Origin: Dehalococcoidia bacterium UBA6495
Lineage (GTDB): Bacteria; Chloroflexota; Dehalococcoidia; Lucifugimonadales; UBA826
Assembly: GCA_002435305.1 (NCBI GenBank)
Contig: DJMH01000035.1
Location: forward strand, 1 to 35,877
Length of the DNA: 35,877 nucleotides
Reading direction: 5' to 3'
Below, piece after piece: positions 1-7,927 of this stretch; position 1 is the stretch's first letter; each line of letters starts with the position of its first letter. A program made the translations under genes and the position numbers. The notes under the pieces are model-generated. The model had not been told where the DNA came from and ran no database searches. It saw nothing but the letters and a program-made list of their open reading frames with translations.

Positions 1-51
1 GAATTCGAGCAGATAAAACCTTTTTATATCTAGTACATTAGGAGAACTAAG

Positions 52-1080
52 ATGACTCGACCACATGGCCTATTGAGAGCTGGCTATCCGTATTCGACAA
101 CTTTAGGAATGAGACGAGTAACTAATTTTCCTACAGATATCGCTTTTGGCGAGGGCAACGTTTTGTATGTGTTGCTTAGATCCGAAGGTGTCGCCACCAT
201 ACGCATATGGTCTCGAGACGATATGGAAGAATTGACCGACGAGCTAAAAGGATTTGGTAATTTCGGATCTGAAGATGGGCAACTTAAATGGCCAGTCAAC
301 ATAATCACTGACGATTCAGGAAACATATTCATCAGTGATGAAGCCAATCATCGCATAACCAAATTTGATCCGGAAGGTGGGTTCATCAGCAAATTTGGAA
401 GGTATGGTCAAGGTAAAGGCGAATTCGATGGACCTTCAGGATTCGCACTGGATAGTAACGAACATTTTGTAGTATGTGACTCAAAAAATAATCGGATCCA
501 GAGATACACAAAAGATGGTGAATACATCGATTCTTTTGGTTCCTACGGCTCGGAACCAGGTCAATTTAATCTCCCATGGGGCGTGGATTGTGATGAAAGT
601 GGGGACATATATATTTCTGATTGGGGTAATCACAGGGTACAAATTTTTTCTCCAGATGGCGAACTCAAAAACGTTGTGGGTGAATTCGGGAGTGGCAACG
701 GACAATTCAATAGACCAACCGGTATTACCGTAGACAACCACGGGGACTTTTATGTGGCTGATTGGGGTAATAACAGGGTTCTTATGTACAATTCAGAAGG
801 CCAATATATATGGAGTTTTTATGGTGATGCCACCTTATCGAAGGTGGCTCGCAATTATATGTTGACCAACGCTGTTCCAAACCGATTAAGAGAAATGGGA
901 AAGCTTGAGTCTGAAAAATATCTGAGAAGACCGCGGTCGGTAAGAATAGACGAAGACTTCAGGTTACACATACCTGATTTTGAATCTTACAGAATCCAGG
1001 TTTATCAAAAAGACTTCATAGAACTGGACCAAACTCAGTACGCTGGACCTCTGCGAAACCCTACTTTAGAAGTAACTTAA
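52..1080 (+). CDS. NHL-repeat beta-propeller protein
   Basis: A 342-residue protein made mainly of NHL repeats. Blades follow one another from about residue 65 to 260, each with the pattern 'G-F-x-x-P-x-G-x-x-x-D-x-x-G-x-x-Y-x-x-D-x-x-N-x-R-x-x-x-F' (for example DWGNHRVQIF and DWGNNRVLMY). A helical insert follows (about 265-300), then a last blade ending RIQVY. There is no signal peptide or membrane segment, so it is probably cytoplasmic. NHL propellers usually bind proteins or ligands; some are lyases or hydrolases, and no catalytic assignment is possible here. AGGAGA lies six bases before the ATG. The same architecture, including the helical insert, recurs in two further NHL genes near 27.8 and 30.4 kb. 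Confidence 0.9.
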   Translation: MTRPHGLLRAGYPYSTTLGMRRVTNFPTDIAFGEGNVLYVLLRSEGVATIRIWSRDDMEELTDELKGFGNFGSEDGQLKWPVNIITDDSGNIFISDEANHRITKFDPEGGFISKFGRYGQGKGEFDGPSGFALDSNEHFVVCDSKNNRIQRYTKDGEYIDSFGSYGSEPGQFNLPWGVDCDESGDIYISDWGNHRVQIFSPDGELKNVVGEFGSGNGQFNRPTGITVDNHGDFYVADWGNNRVLMYNSEGQYIWSFYGDATLSKVARNYMLTNAVPNRLREMGKLESEKYLRRPRSVRIDEDFRLHIPDFESYRIQVYQKDFIELDQTQYAGPLRNPTLEVT

Positions 1081-1111
1081 TATCTCCCGCATATAGTAAG
1101 GACATACCTAT

Positions 1112-1606
1112 ATGACAAGTGCAGGAAACATTGAACCGGAAATAAAGCAGACTCTGGAGATGTTAGGTATAACCTACACATGGATTGTTGTAGATCCAGA
1201 TTTCGCGGACACTGAAAATTTCTGCCGGAAGTATGACTACCCTATGGAAAAATCAGGAAACACTATTCTGGTGGCCTCTAAGAGAGGTGAAAAAAAATAT
1301 TGTGCCTGTATTGTTTTAGCCACCGCCAAACTTGATGTAAATAAAAAAGTTAAGGAATTAATGGAGGTTTCCAGACTCTCTTTTGCTAATGCCGAGGAGA
1401 CCACCCACCTAACTGGTATGATGATTGGCGGTGTGACTCCTATTGGTCTACCCGACACGCTGCCAGTTTTCATAGACAGTGATGTGATGACAATTGATTA
1501 CGTCATAATAGGGGGAGGAAGTAGATCAGGTAAAATACAGATGAATCCTCAAGAACTACTCAAACTACCAAACTCCAAGGTCGTTCAAGGTTTGTCTAAA
1601 ACTTAA
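1112..1606 (+). CDS. YbaK/ProX-type aminoacyl-tRNA deacylase
   Basis: A 164-residue single-domain protein of the YbaK/EbsC/ProX family. These proteins hydrolyse mischarged aminoacyl-tRNA in trans, typically Cys-tRNA(Pro) or Ala-tRNA(Pro). The family core is visible: an N-terminal alpha/beta segment, KSGNTILVAS near residue 47, a helix with KVKELM near 80, and the GGVTPIG loop near 106-112 that lines the active site. The C-terminal part has IDYVIIGGGSRSGKI and fits the family end. AAGGA sits nine bases before the ATG, and the gene follows the NHL gene by 31 bases. Which tRNA it clears cannot be told from sequence. Confidence 0.85.
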   Translation: MTSAGNIEPEIKQTLEMLGITYTWIVVDPDFADTENFCRKYDYPMEKSGNTILVASKRGEKKYCACIVLATAKLDVNKKVKELMEVSRLSFANAEETTHLTGMMIGGVTPIGLPDTLPVFIDSDVMTIDYVIIGGGSRSGKIQMNPQELLKLPNSKVVQGLSKT

Positions 1607-2206
1607 CTACCCCTGCCAATCCATTATAAAATCCCGTTGTATTTGAGTTTCTGGTGATGCCCGAAAAGAACCTGCGACACCTGATCGCAAATTCATTATT
1701 TCATCTAAGGCTTCTTCACCAGTTAACCCGTGTCTAACCAGATAACATCCAACGACTGTGCCGGTCCTACCTAGCCCTCTAAAACAGTGTATATAGACAG
1801 GTCTATTGGATTCTATTTGAGAATCAATTAGATCTAAGATGTCTTTCATATAACTAATATCTGGTATCCCTCGATCCGTTATAGGAAATCGGAAATATTC
1901 AGATTTGAGTGATCGACGACGTCGCTCTGAATGGAGGTACCTACGATAGTCTGGCCTTTCACCAGGCTCTGTCAAATCTATGAAGCAAGATATACCACAA
2001 TCCATAAGATTCCCAATTTTGTATGATGGGGTGTTCTTATCCCTAAACTTGGCTTTAAACATACCGGAAACAGAATTTACAATAGTTGCTATAGTGATGG
2101 ACAGTCGGAATGACAACTGGTTACCGGGGTATTCTCCGGCCGCCAGTTTACCCCGATCGACCCAGTAAGCGAAAACATTCAAATGGTTGGTGGCATTATC
2201 AAACAT
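1607..2206 (-). CDS. Dual-specificity/tyrosine protein phosphatase
   Basis: A 199-residue protein with the cysteine-phosphatase P-loop HCFRGLGRTGT: Cys141 is the nucleophile and Arg147 binds phosphate, giving the C-x5-R signature. Asp111 in the segment PITDRGIPD is the likely general acid. The N-terminal 60 residues are not recognisable. The gene is convergent with the YbaK-type gene, whose stop is directly adjacent. No Shine-Dalgarno sequence precedes the ATG, and a perfect TATAAT lies nine bases upstream, so the transcript may be leaderless. The substrate could be a phosphoprotein, a phosphoinositide or another phosphomonoester. Confidence 0.85.
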   Translation of the reverse strand: MFDNATNHLNVFAYWVDRGKLAAGEYPGNQLSFRLSITIATIVNSVSGMFKAKFRDKNTPSYKIGNLMDCGISCFIDLTEPGERPDYRRYLHSERRRRSLKSEYFRFPITDRGIPDISYMKDILDLIDSQIESNRPVYIHCFRGLGRTGTVVGCYLVRHGLTGEEALDEIMNLRSGVAGSFRASPETQIQRDFIMDWQG

Positions 2207-2215
2207 GAGTATAAA

Positions 2216-2221
2216 ATTATA
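2216..2221 (-). promoter_or_regulatory. -10 box for the phosphatase gene
   Basis: On the minus strand this reads TATAAT, a perfect -10 match, ending nine bases before the phosphatase ATG. No convincing -35 was found at 16-18 bases. The distance would place transcription start at or next to the A of the ATG. Confidence 0.35.
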
Positions 2222-2272
2222 CCGTGAAAACTATAAATTACAGAAAACAATTTGTACGCTGAAGGTGCATTA

Positions 2273-2827
2273 ATGGTATCAAAATGTGACAAGGACAATA
2301 ACTTAGTCTGGATAGATCTTGAGATGACTGGCCTCGAGGATGACCACTTAATTATAGAAATAGCATCTATAGTGACTAATGGGAATCTCGAAGAGTTGGC
2401 GGAAGGCCCATCTTTAGCCATTTATCGCAGTATATCCGAGATGCAGAACATCAATGATTGGTCTAAAGAGCAGCATCATAAATCAGGTCTACTTAAACGT
2501 GTCTCCGAATCAACCGTAACGGTATCTGCGGCGGAAAATCAAACTCTCACATTTTTAAAGAAATGGGTTTCAGTTGATAAGTCCCCGATATGCGGCAATT
2601 CTATTGGTACAGATCGGAGATTTATAAGAAGAGAAATGCCACAACTCGATAAATTTTTACATTACAGGATGATTGACGTATCTACAATAAAAGAACTGGC
2701 AAGGAGGTGGTATCCAAAGACGGAAGTACCAGAAAAAGAAGGGACACATCTTGCATTAGAAGATATCCGAGAAAGCATTGAAGAATTGAGATGGTATAGA
2801 AAAACATTTTTCCATACTGAGATCTAA
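2273..2827 (+). CDS. orn: Oligoribonuclease
   Basis: A 184-residue DEDDh 3'-5' exoribonuclease that degrades very short RNA oligomers, including linear dinucleotides such as pGpG from c-di-GMP breakdown. The DEDD residues are in their family places: IDLEMTGL near the start, GNSIGTDRRFI in the middle, YRMIDVSTIKEL, and HLALEDIRESI near the end with the catalytic His. I chose the ATG at 2273 over an in-frame TTG at 2252 because GAAGG lies just before it and because family members begin about ten residues before IDLEMTG. The length is normal for the family. It lies upstream of the aldo/keto reductase and GlnRS genes on the same strand. Confidence 0.95.
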   Translation: MVSKCDKDNNLVWIDLEMTGLEDDHLIIEIASIVTNGNLEELAEGPSLAIYRSISEMQNINDWSKEQHHKSGLLKRVSESTVTVSAAENQTLTFLKKWVSVDKSPICGNSIGTDRRFIRREMPQLDKFLHYRMIDVSTIKELARRWYPKTEVPEKEGTHLALEDIRESIEELRWYRKTFFHTEI

Positions 2828-2847
2828 CTCTAAGGAGATTTGAAAAT

Positions 2848-3795
2848 TTGATAAAAAGAGTTCTTGGAAAGACTGGAATGGAGGTTTCGTTATTAAGCCT
2901 TGGTACAGGCGGTGCAAGACAACTCGGTCAAACCATCGGGCATTCCATTTACGATCAAAAAAGACTGGTCAAAGCAGCCCTCGACATCGGCGTCAATGTT
3001 TTCGACACCGCTACTCATTATGGAGATTCAGAATCTATATTGGGCGAATGTTTATCAGGTATACCGCGGGATTCGTTTCTACTATGTACCAAATGGCCAG
3101 CCAGAGACGAGGTAAACAACACTATCGACGACCATACCAAACTAATCAAATCCATAGAAAAGAGCCTAGAAAGGCTTCAAACAGATTATATAGATATAAT
3201 GCTTTTTCACGGGATTATGCCTCACGAATACGACCTAATCGTTGAATCCCTTTACCCAACGATGGAAAGATTGAAATATGAAGGGAAAATTAGAAGTATT
3301 GGTTTTAGTAGCCGCTTTTCTGAGGACCCTGGCCAAAAAGGTATCGAATTAGGATTATCGAAACATCCAGAATTATGGGATGTCGTGATGCTGAAATATG
3401 GAATATTGAACCAATCGGCAGCTGCAAAAATATTGCCTTTGGCCCGAAATCACAATATCGGAGTAATTAACATGGCTGCGGTCAGAGTAAAATTGCCTGA
3501 TCCTATTCTTTTAGAGCAATTAATCTCTAAATGGAAATCTTCTGGGCTGATAGATAATGACTCTCTTCCTACCAATAATCCACTTGGTTGGCTGGTTAAA
3601 GACAATGTGAAATCTGTAATAGAAGCCGGATACAAATTCGCCGCTGAACCGAGTTCGATCTCTACGGTATTGACAGGAACCGCCTCAGTTGAGCATCTAA
3701 AAATGAATGTTGAGAGCATGAAAGAACCCTCTTTGATAGAAGATCACATGGATAGGCTTAAGGCGACTTTGAGCCATATCATCGAATACGCGTAA
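2848..3795 (+). CDS. Aldo/keto reductase family protein
   Basis: A 315-residue (beta/alpha)8 NAD(P)H-dependent oxidoreductase. The AKR tetrad can be placed at Asp53 (NVFDTA), Tyr58 (HYGDSE), Lys82 (CTKWP) and His121 (LFHGI). The N-terminal KRVLGKTGMEVSLLSLGTG is the usual opening of the 'predicted oxidoreductase' AKR subgroup. The C-terminal part, with STVLTGTASVEHL, resembles the cofactor-binding end. The start is TTG, supported by AAGGAG ten bases upstream. Substrate is unknown; members reduce sugars, aldehydes or ketones, and some oxidise sugar derivatives. Confidence 0.9.
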   Translation: MIKRVLGKTGMEVSLLSLGTGGARQLGQTIGHSIYDQKRLVKAALDIGVNVFDTATHYGDSESILGECLSGIPRDSFLLCTKWPARDEVNNTIDDHTKLIKSIEKSLERLQTDYIDIMLFHGIMPHEYDLIVESLYPTMERLKYEGKIRSIGFSSRFSEDPGQKGIELGLSKHPELWDVVMLKYGILNQSAAAKILPLARNHNIGVINMAAVRVKLPDPILLEQLISKWKSSGLIDNDSLPTNNPLGWLVKDNVKSVIEAGYKFAAEPSSISTVLTGTASVEHLKMNVESMKEPSLIEDHMDRLKATLSHIIEYA

Positions 3796-3843
3796 TATAT
3801 ATGGTGAAAGACCGCAAAGATTGCGCACATAGGAACTGGATCA

Positions 3844-5526
3844 GTGGAAGACAGAATTAATCGAGATTTTATTAGAGATATAGTCAAAGAGGATTTAGCA
3901 TCGGGAAAACACGAATCGATCACCACTAGGTTTCCTCCAGAACCGAACGGATATCTCCATATAGGGCACGCGGCGTCTATTTGTCTGAATTTCGGAATAG
4001 CTGAAGAAAATGATTCAGCAACCTGTAATCTTAGGTTCGATGATACTAATCCTTCAAAAGAGAACACCGAATTCGTCGAGGCCATCAAAGAAGACATCAA
4101 ATGGCTAGGCTTTAACTGGGACGAAAGAGAATATTTTGCGTCTGATTATTTTGAAAAACTATATGGATTTGCTGTCACACTTATAGAGAAAGGGAAAGCC
4201 TATGTTGACAGCCAAAATCAAGAAGAAATCAGGGAAAATAGAGGAACACTCACACACCCTGGAAATGACAGCCCATACCGCAGCAGAAGCGTCCAGGAAA
4301 ATATAGCTCTTCTCAAAGAGATGCGGGCTGGGAAACATGAGCCTGGTTCACATGTACTAAGAGCGAAGATTGACATGTCGTCGCCTAACCTAAATATGAG
4401 AGACCCGGTGATGTATCGGATCCTAGATACTCCACATCATCGCACCGGGAATACATGGCCCATCTACCCTATGTATGATTTTGCACACGGTCTTTCAGAC
4501 TCAATTGAAGAGGTCACCCATTCCCTGTGCACAATGGAATACGAAGATCATAGACCTCTTTATGATTGGTTTATAAATGAGCTAAAAGTATTCAAATCCC
4601 GACAAATAGAATTTGGCAAAATATTCCTGAGCCATACCATATTAAGTAAAAGAAATTTAACTAAACTAGTCGAAAACAATTTAGTGACCGGGTGGAATGA
4701 CCCTAGAATGCCTACAATCTCAGGCATGCGGCGCCTAGGATACAGCGCCCACTCGATAAGGGAATTTTGTCAGAGAGTCAGTATAACCAGAAGATGGAAC
4801 ACAGCTGAAATAGAGCTCCTAGAGCATTGTCTCCGAGAGGACTTAAATAAAAAGGCCCACAGGGCACTCGCGGTTTTAAAACCTCTCAAATTAGTCATAG
4901 AAAATTATCCGGAAAACCAAGTCGAATATTTGGAAGCTTCTAACAATCCTCAAGATGATTCCAGCGGAATTAGAAAAATTCCATTTTCTAGAGAACTCTA
5001 CATTGAGCAAGATGATTTTATGGAAACCCCACCCAAGAGGTTTTTTAGACTAACTCCAGGAAGGGAAGTCAGGTTGAGATATGGGTATTTCATTACATGC
5101 AAAGAGGTAATAAAAGACCCAGTAACTAATGATATTATGGAGATCAGATGTACCTATGACCCTGATACACGTGGTGGAAATGCTCCAGATGGTAGAAAAG
5201 TCAAATCGACCATTCATTGGGTCAGCGCTAACCATGCGATTGATGCGGAAGTAAGACTGTATGAAAGACTTTGCCTTGACCCGGAACCTGACATATCAGA
5301 TGGCAAAAATCTAGAATCGGTTCTCAATCCAAATTCCCTCGAAGTCATTAATTCTGCAAAGCTTGAACCCAGTCTCAAAGAATCGACTTCAGGCAACCCA
5401 ATTCAATTCGAAAGACTGGGCTATTTTTGCTTGGATTCTGAGGATTCCAAAGACAAGGATAACCTCGTGTTCAACAGAACAGTTTCCCTTAGGGATAGTT
5501 GGGCCAAAACCCAGTCAAGTAATTAG
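3844..5526 (+). CDS. glnS: Glutaminyl-tRNA synthetase
   Basis: A 560-residue class I aminoacyl-tRNA synthetase that charges tRNA(Gln) with glutamine. The HIGH motif is at residues 39-42 (PPEPNGYLHIGHAA), FDDTNP is at 65-70, and the KMSKS-equivalent is LSKRN at 267-271, with the lysine kept. The segment NDPRMPTISGMRR and the following SIREFC are typical of GlnRS and not of GluRS. Residues after about 340 form the two beta-barrel anticodon-binding domains. The start is GTG, with AGGAA eight bases upstream. Direct GlnRS suggests Gln-tRNA does not depend solely on the GatCAB amidotransferase. The gene is convergent with the MFS gene, ten bases apart. Confidence 0.97.
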   Translation: MEDRINRDFIRDIVKEDLASGKHESITTRFPPEPNGYLHIGHAASICLNFGIAEENDSATCNLRFDDTNPSKENTEFVEAIKEDIKWLGFNWDEREYFASDYFEKLYGFAVTLIEKGKAYVDSQNQEEIRENRGTLTHPGNDSPYRSRSVQENIALLKEMRAGKHEPGSHVLRAKIDMSSPNLNMRDPVMYRILDTPHHRTGNTWPIYPMYDFAHGLSDSIEEVTHSLCTMEYEDHRPLYDWFINELKVFKSRQIEFGKIFLSHTILSKRNLTKLVENNLVTGWNDPRMPTISGMRRLGYSAHSIREFCQRVSITRRWNTAEIELLEHCLREDLNKKAHRALAVLKPLKLVIENYPENQVEYLEASNNPQDDSSGIRKIPFSRELYIEQDDFMETPPKRFFRLTPGREVRLRYGYFITCKEVIKDPVTNDIMEIRCTYDPDTRGGNAPDGRKVKSTIHWVSANHAIDAEVRLYERLCLDPEPDISDGKNLESVLNPNSLEVINSAKLEPSLKESTSGNPIQFERLGYFCLDSEDSKDKDNLVFNRTVSLRDSWAKTQSSN

Positions 5527-5536
5527 ATACGGAACA

Positions 5537-6829
5537 TCAGGATCTGCTTTGATTTGGATTTTTGCAAAAAAGGAATCCTATACTGCCAACTAACCCTGCC
5601 AGGGCTAGGATATAAAAAGCCATATCGTAGCTACCGTAGTGATCAAACATAAGCCCAGCCACATATGGCCCTATAGTCATCAATAGCATCATCGGTAACA
5701 TGGACACGCCTAAAACTCTCCCAAATGCTTTTCGTCCGAAATACTCTCCCCTTATTGCTGTACCAAGTGGAATTCTGGCTCCAAAACCTAATCCGTATAC
5801 AACAACAAATATAGAAGCCATGTAAACACTGGTAACAAATGTTGCATATATAACACCAACCGCCTGTATTATCCCAAAAACACAAAGAGATAAGTTTTTA
5901 GGAACTCTATCCCCTAGATAGCCTCCGAAAACTTGGGCCGCTCCAGAAAAAAGCATTGTGGATCCCCATATCCAGGCTCCTGTTTGAACTGATATTCCCT
6001 GATCCCTTAATGCCAAAATCAGATGTACAGTCATCGTGCCGATAAGCATCGCAGATGTGCCGTTACAAATTGCCAAAACCCAAAACACCGGCATCTTTAT
6101 AATCGTCATCATTGGAAAGTCATTATCGAGTCTTGTAGTTAAATTTCTATCTAAATCTTTTTTCTCTTTTCCCTCAAAAACCCTTCCATCTGGAATTTCG
6201 CCTAATTCCTCAGGAGAATTTCGTATAAGCCTACTAATAGGAAAGGCTATGAGAATGAAGAATATCCCCAAAGACAATGAAGTAGTTCTCCAGCCCACAC
6301 CCTCCGGCTGAACCAGCCAAGCTAATAGCGGTACCAACAAAAAACTGCCCACAGAAAAACCAATACCGCCTAACCCCATTGCCATTGTTCTTTTCCTATC
6401 AAACCAGTTGTTGATAACAGCCATCATTGGTAGCCAGCCCCCAGCTGAGGCTCCCAACATGATGACAATATATGCACAATAAAACGTCAAAAGGTTATTA
6501 GTTTGACTGAATAGGATGAATCCCAAACCAATAATTGTCACACCAGAAAACACAATCTTTTTAGGACCATGGCGATCAACTAGAATTCCTATCACTGGGC
6601 CAGCCAGGCCACTTTCTAGCTGGCCAAAGGAAAATGCCAAGGAAAGCTCCGCCCTACTCCAGCCGAAATGCTGTTCCAAAGCATCGATCCATACCCCTAC
6701 TCCACCAAAAACGGGGGACCCTGTCGCAGCATTTAAAAAAATGGTTATAACAACCAACCACCATCCATAAAATATAGCGTGGCGCCATTTAAACGGTGAG
6801 AATAAGGTAGGCGATTCAGTTAATTTCAT
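5537..6829 (-). CDS. MFS transporter, monocarboxylate/oxalate-formate type
   Basis: About 430 residues with 12 hydrophobic segments. The opening YGWWLVV, then FGWSRAELSLAFS and VDRHGPKK between helices 2 and 3, are typical of the MFS group that includes oxalate/formate antiporters and monocarboxylate permeases. A cytoplasmic loop rich in Glu, Lys and Asp (about residues 210-235) separates the two six-helix halves. I chose the ATG at 6829 over an in-frame TTG three codons upstream because the TTG lies inside the TTGGAG that would be its ribosome site. The likely substrate class is small organic anions, by family only. A promoter with a palindromic element lies upstream. Confidence 0.85.
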   Translation of the reverse strand: MKLTESPTLFSPFKWRHAIFYGWWLVVITIFLNAATGSPVFGGVGVWIDALEQHFGWSRAELSLAFSFGQLESGLAGPVIGILVDRHGPKKIVFSGVTIIGLGFILFSQTNNLLTFYCAYIVIMLGASAGGWLPMMAVINNWFDRKRTMAMGLGGIGFSVGSFLLVPLLAWLVQPEGVGWRTTSLSLGIFFILIAFPISRLIRNSPEELGEIPDGRVFEGKEKKDLDRNLTTRLDNDFPMMTIIKMPVFWVLAICNGTSAMLIGTMTVHLILALRDQGISVQTGAWIWGSTMLFSGAAQVFGGYLGDRVPKNLSLCVFGIIQAVGVIYATFVTSVYMASIFVVVYGLGFGARIPLGTAIRGEYFGRKAFGRVLGVSMLPMMLLMTIGPYVAGLMFDHYGSYDMAFYILALAGLVGSIGFLFCKNPNQSRS

Positions 6830-6904
6830 AGACTCCAATTCAGAACCCGATAATTACAAAACCAATATATCCAAACTCAGAAATACTGGTAGTAATTTAA
6901 CCGA

Positions 6905-6916
6905 AATTCATGAATT
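6905..6916. promoter_or_regulatory. Palindrome at the predicted transcription start, possible operator
   Basis: AATTCATGAATT is a perfect 12-base palindrome. It lies three bases downstream of the -10 box of the MFS promoter on the minus strand, so it covers the expected +1. That is a common place for a repressor site. No regulator gene is next to it. Confidence 0.35.
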
Positions 6917-6919
6917 AAA

Positions 6920-6948
6920 ATTATGTAATGAATGAATAAACCGGTCAA
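6920..6948 (-). promoter_or_regulatory. Sigma-70-type promoter of the MFS gene
   Basis: Read on the minus strand: TTGACC (6948-6943), a 17-base spacer, then CATAAT (6925-6920). Each box matches the consensus at five of six positions. The leader to the ATG at 6829 would be about 80 bases. Confidence 0.6.
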
Positions 6949-6959
6949 GTATATTTAAT

Positions 6960-7205
6960 CTATCTTTTAGAAGGCGAGGTTTCAGGTTCACTAACATATG
7001 AAACCAATCTGGGAGAATTGAATTGAGGCTCACCCTTTAACTCCACCAATTCAAAAGCCTCTTATACTGCACCGTGACCACCTTCTAATCCCAATATAAC
7101 AGCACCTCCAGAACCTGCAACACCACCGGATCCAACATGGGTCGCTGTAATTCCCGTCAACAATTCTAAAGCCTGGGTTCTATCGTCTCTGGGCAGTTCC
7201 AATTA
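6960..7205 (-). pseudogene. Decayed 3' end of a gene, family uncertain
   Basis: In one minus-strand frame this stretch encodes 46 sensible residues after a stop at 7203-7205, then a single TAA at 7062-7064, then 33 more residues to a TAG at 6960. The first part contains ELPRDDRTQALELLTGIT and a Gly-rich segment GGVAGSGGAVILGLEGG; the second contains AFELVELKG. There is no start codon region and the upstream frame is broken, which suggests a gene remnant. The pattern faintly resembles the C-terminus of HpaB/4-hydroxybutyryl-CoA dehydratase-type flavoproteins, but I cannot confirm that. It fills most of the gap between the MFS gene and the TPP decarboxylase genes. Confidence 0.4.
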
Positions 7206-7302
7206 CTTTTTAAATTGGCCGGTATCGCAAAATATTTGTACCTCTTAATTCGGTGATTGAGACAGGCTGTCAAATAATAGCTCTAAAAATATACGTTATC
7301 GG

Positions 7303-7331
7303 AAGACATGGCAGTTTCAGTCAGTTATACT
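7303..7331 (+). promoter_or_regulatory. Possible promoter of the TPP decarboxylase pair
   Basis: AAGACA (7303-7308, four of six) is followed by a 17-base spacer and TATACT (7326-7331, five of six). The leader to the ATG at 7381 would be about 43 bases and carries GGAGGT at 7366-7371. Confidence 0.4.
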
Positions 7332-7380
7332 ATCGCTCGATAAAAAGAGGCTAATAAAACAAAATGGAGGTGTAGAGGCA

Positions 7381-7899
7381 ATGGTGGAACAGCAATTACA
7401 GATACTGCGACCTGAAACTCTCATAGCAGAGTTCAAAAGTATCGGTGTTACACATATCATTACTATCCCCGATAGTGAAACAAATTATCTATATGAATTG
7501 ATGGAGAAAGAAGATTGGTTGGACGTAGTACCTGTATCCAGGGAAGGAGAATCAATGGCTGTCGCCTTGGGACTCAATGTGGCGGGTAAGGTACCAGTAG
7601 TTCTTATACAGAATACAGGCATGATGGAATCCGGAGATTCCATTAGAGGAATGGCGTTGGACGCAGGTTTTCCTCTTTTGATGGTTGTTGGATATCGTGG
7701 GTGGACCCGAAAGGGACACACACCAGACACTGCTGCCGTTTATACTGAACCATTTCTTAACGCCTTCCACTTAAATTATTATTTGGTAGAGACTGACGAA
7801 GATGGACCTCGAATAACTGATGCTTATAACGAAGCTCTCAAAACTAAAAGACCTGTGGTCGTCCTAATCGGAGATGAATATCACGGGTTTAATAGATAA
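7381..7899 (+). CDS. TPP-dependent decarboxylase, alpha subunit (sulfopyruvate/phosphonopyruvate type)
   Basis: A 172-residue protein equal to the N-terminal (pyrimidine-binding) domain of TPP decarboxylases, matching ComD of sulfopyruvate decarboxylase or the N half of phosphonopyruvate decarboxylase. The SREGESMAVALG segment holds the conserved Glu (Glu55) expected to contact the TPP pyrimidine ring. Next come the VPVVLIQNTGMMESGDSI and FPLLMVVGYRG segments typical of this subgroup. It cannot act alone; the beta gene begins 28 bases downstream. Substrate is likely a three-carbon 2-oxoacid with an acidic group at C3, but sequence does not separate sulfo-, phosphono- or other forms. Confidence 0.85.
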   Translation: MVEQQLQILRPETLIAEFKSIGVTHIITIPDSETNYLYELMEKEDWLDVVPVSREGESMAVALGLNVAGKVPVVLIQNTGMMESGDSIRGMALDAGFPLLMVVGYRGWTRKGHTPDTAAVYTEPFLNAFHLNYYLVETDEDGPRITDAYNEALKTKRPVVVLIGDEYHGFNR

Positions 7900-7927
7900 T
7901 CGGGTCCTAAATCATCAGGAGTGAAAA

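Noticed and set aside
1..33. 3' end of a gene entering from the left
   Set aside because: One frame is open for ten codons and ends in TAG at 31-33, but this is too short to separate from chance; other frames also lack early stops.
3744..4100. A 118-codon minus-strand open frame over the start of glnS
   Set aside because: It overlaps two strong genes on the other strand and shows no family motif.
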